From Chloroflexota bacterium (GTDB lineage Bacteria > Chloroflexota > Limnocylindria > QHBO01), in assembly GCA_040902225.1 (NCBI GenBank), contig JBBDXT010000004.1, positions 640,965 through 704,964 on the forward strand: a stretch of DNA of 64,000 bases. The letters are read 5' to 3'. Under the pieces are notes generated by a model, which made no database searches, was not told the origin of the DNA, and worked only from the letters and a program-made list of their open reading frames with translations. Made by a program: the position numbers and the translations under genes. Shown here in pieces: positions 61,207 through 64,000 of the stretch (within the stretch, counting starts at the first letter, position 1; each line of letters opens with the position of its first letter).

Positions 61207-61670
61207 GCCCCCTCGCTCCAGGCCTGGAGCTCCACGATGTTCCCCTCTGGATCGGTGACGTAGCACCAGGTCACCAGCCTCCCGTCTGCCGTCCGCAAGG
61301 TGACCACTTCACCGACGGCGGATCCGCCGGCGGCCAGCACCTCGCGCTGCGCCGCTGGAACATCGTCGACCGCAAACGCGATGTGGCCCCAGCCCGGGCG
61401 GTTCGCGGCGGGCGGGAGCGCGGGCTCCTCGCGGTCGTAGGCATAGATCTCGAGGGTTGGCCCCTCGTCGCCGTGCCCAGGCAATCGAAGATGCACGCCG
61501 CGCAGCCCCGAGCCGGGAACGCCCGTCCCCGCCTCGAGGGAAGGACCGCGATAGTCGCGCTCGGGTGGGACGGGGACGCAGCCGAAGAGATCGACGTAGA
61601 AGCCCGCTAATCGGCGCCAATCGCGTGCCACCAGGTTGGTGTGGCCGTAGCGTGCCTTCATCGGGGCCAT
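61203..61670 (-). CDS. VOC/glyoxalase-fold protein
   Basis: A 155-residue two-half VOC protein: RYGHTNLVARDWRRLAGFYVDLFGC, a middle GHIAFAVDDV and the end CYVTDPEGNIVELQAW. The metal set His in GHTN, a middle His (GWGHIAF) and Glu in IVELQ is complete, so it is probably an active metalloenzyme, such as an isomerase or dioxygenase. The upstream frame to 62186 is spurious. TAGACT ends 7 bases before ATG 61670. It is cotranscribed with the D-aminoacylase-type gene (GTGA). Confidence 0.85.
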   Translation of the reverse strand: MAPMKARYGHTNLVARDWRRLAGFYVDLFGCVPVPPERDYRGPSLEAGTGVPGSGLRGVHLRLPGHGDEGPTLEIYAYDREEPALPPAANRPGWGHIAFAVDDVPAAQREVLAAGGSAVGEVVTLRTADGRLVTWCYVTDPEGNIVELQAWSEGA

Positions 61671-61677
61671 GGGGCGC

Positions 61678-61683
61678 AGTCTA
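61678..61683 (-). promoter_or_regulatory. -10 element TAGACT for the VOC/amidohydrolase genes
   Basis: Ends 7 bases before ATG 61670. The divergent mocA start is at 61692, so 21 bases lie between the two start codons. Confidence 0.55.
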
Positions 61684-61691
61684 ATAGCCCG

Positions 61692-62273
61692 ATGCAGGGA
61701 GATCGGTCTGTCGGCGCAGTGATCCTGGCCGCTGGCGCTTCGCGTCGGTATGGGAGTCCGAAGCAGCTCGTCGTCGTCGATGGCCGCACCATGCTCGAGC
61801 AGGTCGCTGACACGGCGACCGCTGCGGGGCTGCAGTCGGTGGTCGTGGTGGTGCCTGCATGGCTGTCGCCTCCTGCCGGCCTCGACCATCCATCGGTGAA
61901 GTGGATCCGGAACGCCTTCAATGAGCGTGGTGTGAGCCTTTCGCTCCGTCTCGGACTGGGAGCTGTTCCGCCGGATGTGTCGGCGGCCCTGATCCTGCTG
62001 GGTGACCAGCCGGGCGTTCTGCCGGCCACGATCGCGGCGGTGCTGAGCGCGCGTGGCGATCGTCCGCTGGTGGCCGCGTCCGCGGACGGCGTGCTGGCAC
62101 CCCCGGTGCTCATCGAGCGCACGCACTTTCACCTCGTTGATGAGCTGACCGGGGACGTTGGGCTGCGACACCTGCTGCATGAACATCCCGACTTAGTTAC
62201 TGAAGTGCCGGTCCCGGCACACGCGGCGGACCTCGACAGCCCCGCCGACCTTGGCCGCATCAGCGGCCCGTAG
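61692..62273 (+). CDS. mocA: MocA-like molybdenum cofactor cytidylyltransferase
   Basis: A 193-residue nucleotidyltransferase with the signature [16 protein letters not shown], plus LLGDQPGV holding the metal Asp. MocA attaches CMP to molybdopterin for xanthine-dehydrogenase-family enzymes, fitting the xdh genes 2 kb away; CoxE/CTP-specific relatives are alternatives. It is divergent from the VOC gene and ends 10 bases before ruvB. Confidence 0.88.
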   Translation: MQGDRSVGAVILAAGASRRYGSPKQLVVVDGRTMLEQVADTATAAGLQSVVVVVPAWLSPPAGLDHPSVKWIRNAFNERGVSLSLRLGLGAVPPDVSAALILLGDQPGVLPATIAAVLSARGDRPLVAASADGVLAPPVLIERTHFHLVDELTGDVGLRHLLHEHPDLVTEVPVPAHAADLDSPADLGRISGP

Positions 62274-62276
62274 AAT
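62271..62276 (+). promoter_or_regulatory. -10 element TAGAAT for ruvB
   Basis: Formed by the last bases of the mocA gene; ends 7 bases before GTG 62284. Confidence 0.5.
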
Positions 62277-62283
62277 GGCCGAC

Positions 62284-63315
62284 GTGACCATCGAGCGGAT
62301 CGCCAGCGCCGTCGTGGCCGAGGACGAGATCGCCCTCGAGTCGACCGTGCGGCCGAGGCGGCTCGACGAATTCGCCGGACAGGACCGCATCAAGGAGAAC
62401 CTGGCGATCCTGATCGACGCCGCGCGCCACCGGGAGGAGCCGGTCGATCACATCCTCCTCTACGGACCACCCGGGCTCGGTAAGACGACCCTCGCCAACA
62501 TCGTCGCCGCGGAGATGGGAGCCCAGATCCGCACCACCTCCGGTCCCGCCATCGAGCGCGCCGGCGACCTGGCCGCCGTGCTCACGGCGCTGGACAAGGG
62601 TGATGTCCTCTTCATCGACGAGATCCATCGTCTCTCCCACGTGGTCGAGGAGATCCTCTACCCCGCGATGGAGGACTTCGCGCTGGACGTCGTGCTGGGC
62701 AAGGGACCGGGTGCCCGCACCGTTCGGCTCCAGATCGAGAACATCACCGTGATCGGAGCCACGACCCGGGTGGGCAGCATCACCGGGCCGTTGCGCGACC
62801 GGTTCGGGGTGACCTATCGACTCGACTACTACGCGAAGGAGGACCTGGAGCGGATCCTGGTCCGGAGCGCCCACATCCTCGACGTGGCACTCGATCCGGC
62901 CGCGGCGGCGATCATCGCGGGCCGCAGCCGCGGCACGCCACGGATCGCGAATCGCCTACTGAAACGGACGCGCGACTTTGCCCAGGTGCGAGGCGACGGC
63001 ATCGTCACCCCCGAGCTGGCGACCGATGCCCTCGACCTGCTCGAGATTGACGATCGCGGGCTCGACGCCCTCGACCGGCAGCTGCTGCGCGCGATCGCGG
63101 AGCACCACGGCGGCGGACCGGTCGGGTTGCAGACGATGGCCGCCACCATCTCGGAGCCGGTAGAGACGCTCGAGGACGTGATCGAGCCGTACCTGATGCA
63201 GATCGGCCTATTGGCGCGCACCTCGCGCGGCCGCCAGCTGACGCCGGGCGCCTGGCAGCACCTGGGTCTCACCCCGCCGGCTCACACGGAGATGCAGCCT
63301 GGGCTCTTCGACTAG
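62284..63315 (+). CDS. ruvB: Holliday junction helicase RuvB
   Basis: A 343-residue AAA+ motor that drives branch migration. It has [19 protein letters not shown], Walker [13 protein letters not shown], Walker [11 protein letters not shown], sensor 1 GATTRVGSI and the arginine finger region [14 protein letters not shown], then the winged-helix domain ending in [17 protein letters not shown] 62284 is chosen by the TAGAAT element; ATG 62275 overlaps that element and the 62251 frame lies in mocA. It is unlinked from ruvCA. Confidence 0.97.
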   Translation: MTIERIASAVVAEDEIALESTVRPRRLDEFAGQDRIKENLAILIDAARHREEPVDHILLYGPPGLGKTTLANIVAAEMGAQIRTTSGPAIERAGDLAAVLTALDKGDVLFIDEIHRLSHVVEEILYPAMEDFALDVVLGKGPGARTVRLQIENITVIGATTRVGSITGPLRDRFGVTYRLDYYAKEDLERILVRSAHILDVALDPAAAAIIAGRSRGTPRIANRLLKRTRDFAQVRGDGIVTPELATDALDLLEIDDRGLDALDRQLLRAIAEHHGGGPVGLQTMAATISEPVETLEDVIEPYLMQIGLLARTSRGRQLTPGAWQHLGLTPPAHTEMQPGLFD

Positions 63316-63319
63316 GCCG

Positions 63320-63535
63320 ATGTCCCCCGAGCTCGGCCGTTTCCTGGTCGTCGTCGGAATCCTGCTGGTGGTGGTCGGCGGCCTGGCGATCGCCGGAATT
63401 CGGCTTCCGTTCGGGCGCCTGCCGGGCGACATCGCGATCACCGGCGACCGGGGCGGCCTCTTCATTCCGCTCGGCACGATGCTGCTCGTCTCGATCGTCC
63501 TCACGGTCCTGTTCAACCTGTTCCTGCGGCGCTGA
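63320..63535 (+). CDS. DUF2905 family small membrane protein
   Basis: A 71-residue protein with two membrane helices and the conserved loop LPFGRLPGDIAITGDRGGLFIPLGTM, typical of DUF2905. Four bases separate it from ruvB, an association often seen in bacteria. Function unknown. Confidence 0.9.
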   Translation: MSPELGRFLVVVGILLVVVGGLAIAGIRLPFGRLPGDIAITGDRGGLFIPLGTMLLVSIVLTVLFNLFLRR

Positions 63536-63588
63536 GCGGCACCGAGGGAAGGCGCGCGGAAAGGCCACCGGCGGTTCTGCCGTGGGAG

Positions 63589-63594
63589 TAGGAT
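63589..63594 (+). promoter_or_regulatory. Candidate -10 element TAGGAT for the purine permease
   Basis: Lies 66 bases before GTG 63661; the leader holds GGAGGG (63646-63651). I see no conserved purine-riboswitch core in the ~60-base leader. Confidence 0.4.
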
Positions 63595-63660
63595 CGCCGC
63601 GGTCGCGCCCCGATCGCCCAAGACTCGGGACGGGCTCGCAGGGACGGAGGGCAGGCTACC

Positions 63661-64000
63661 GTGGACGGCATTGCGTCCTACTTCAAGTTCAGCGAGCGGG
63701 GAACGACGTTCGGTACCGAGGTCCGGGCTGGCGTAACCACGTTCATGGTCATGGTCTACATCGTGGCTCTGAACGGAGCGATCATCGCAGGACCGCTGGA
63801 GCTCGATCCGGTGGCCGTCGCAGCTGGCACGGCACTGGTGGCCGGGGTGATGACGATCGCCATGGGGCTGGTGACGAACTACCCGTTCGCCCTCGCCGCC
63901 GGCCTGGGTCTCAACGCCGCGGTCGCATTCGGCCTGACGGCACTCGGCATGACCCCCGCCCAGGCGATGGGCGTGATCGTCATCGAGGGCGTGATCATCA
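63661..64000 (+). CDS. NCS2/AzgA-type purine permease, N-terminal part
   Basis: An open frame from GTG 63661 to the right edge; 113 codons visible. The N-terminus IASYFKFSERGTTFGTEVRAG followed by VTTFMVMVYIVALN, and NYPFALAAGLGLNAAVAF with conserved Gly-Asn, matches AzgA/PbuG-like transporters for adenine, guanine or hypoxanthine. Import of purine would feed the xdh/uricase genes. GGAGGG lies nine bases before the start. C-terminus is outside the window. Confidence 0.88.
   Translation, partial: MDGIASYFKFSERGTTFGTEVRAGVTTFMVMVYIVALNGAIIAGPLELDPVAVAAGTALVAGVMTIAMGLVTNYPFALAAGLGLNAAVAFGLTALGMTPAQAMGVIVIEGVII

Noticed and set aside
63595-63660. Possible purine riboswitch before the permease
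   Set aside because: The leader is about 60 bases and I could not find the three-way-junction core or a terminator; not supported.
1-64000. tRNA, rRNA, CRISPR array, insertion sequence or prophage
   Set aside because: I looked for T-loop-like GTTCGAATC patterns, direct repeats with spacers, and transposase or integrase motifs and saw none that hold up.

Overview
The window is 64 kb of gene-dense, high-GC bacterial chromosome with no phage, insertion sequence, CRISPR array, rRNA or tRNA that I can recognise. No intergenic gap exceeds about 200 bases. The gene mix suggests a free-living aerobic heterotroph: an SF1 helicase/RecB-like nuclease of the TM0106 type, DUF5946, DUF2905, an EF-G-like second GTPase, PaaABCD, uricase and xanthine dehydrogenase. 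Chloroflexota (Limnocylindria/Ellin6529-like) or a neighbouring phylum is my best guess. That is inference from style and not a sequence match.

Layout. 1-3288: helicase/nuclease fusion, cut by the left edge. 3340-11993: lipoprotein, msrB, membrane sulfatase-like protein, a hydrolase/secreted protein/DUF5946 operon, a polytopic membrane protein, an MFS exporter and a YdeI-like protein. 12060-18876: zinc metallopeptidase, cyclic-nucleotide-binding protein, two flavoproteins, a His-rich protein, a truncated GNAT, a CADD-type diiron enzyme and a secreted protein. 18927-26964: a giant tandem adenylate cyclase/ATPase/TPR regulator, a hydrolase overlapping it, a membrane sulfite-oxidase-fold enzyme, a diacylglycerol-kinase-like gene and small proteins. 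27067-29600: paaABCD. 29624-36721: thrS, a VOC gene, infC-rpmI-rplT and pheST, the same order as in Escherichia coli, with an intrinsic terminator/attenuator between rplT and pheS. 36756-50105: cvpA, a DNA glycosylase, mutS2, a class A PBP, tyrS, an EF-G-like factor, yebC, ruvC-ruvA and a CoA-binding protein. 50113-62273: purine/ureide catabolism. 62284-64000: ruvB, DUF2905 and the start of a purine permease.

How it works together. The 50-64 kb block encodes oxidation of hypoxanthine/xanthine to urate (three-subunit molybdenum hydroxylase, with a MocA-like cofactor enzyme nearby), then urate to allantoin (uricase, HIU hydrolase, OHCU decarboxylase). It also holds a cyclic-amidohydrolase of the hydantoinase type, a D-aminoacylase-type amidohydrolase and malate synthase. 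Malate synthase is translationally coupled to the xanthine dehydrogenase operon and would capture the glyoxylate that ureide breakdown releases.

Expression signals. Many genes have a TANNNT hexamer, often GCTANNNT, ending 6-9 bases before the start codon and no Shine-Dalgarno sequence. This points to widespread leaderless transcription, and I used it to choose several start codons. Genes inside operons instead overlap by ATGA or GTGA, and a smaller set has a leader with a GGAGG-type site.
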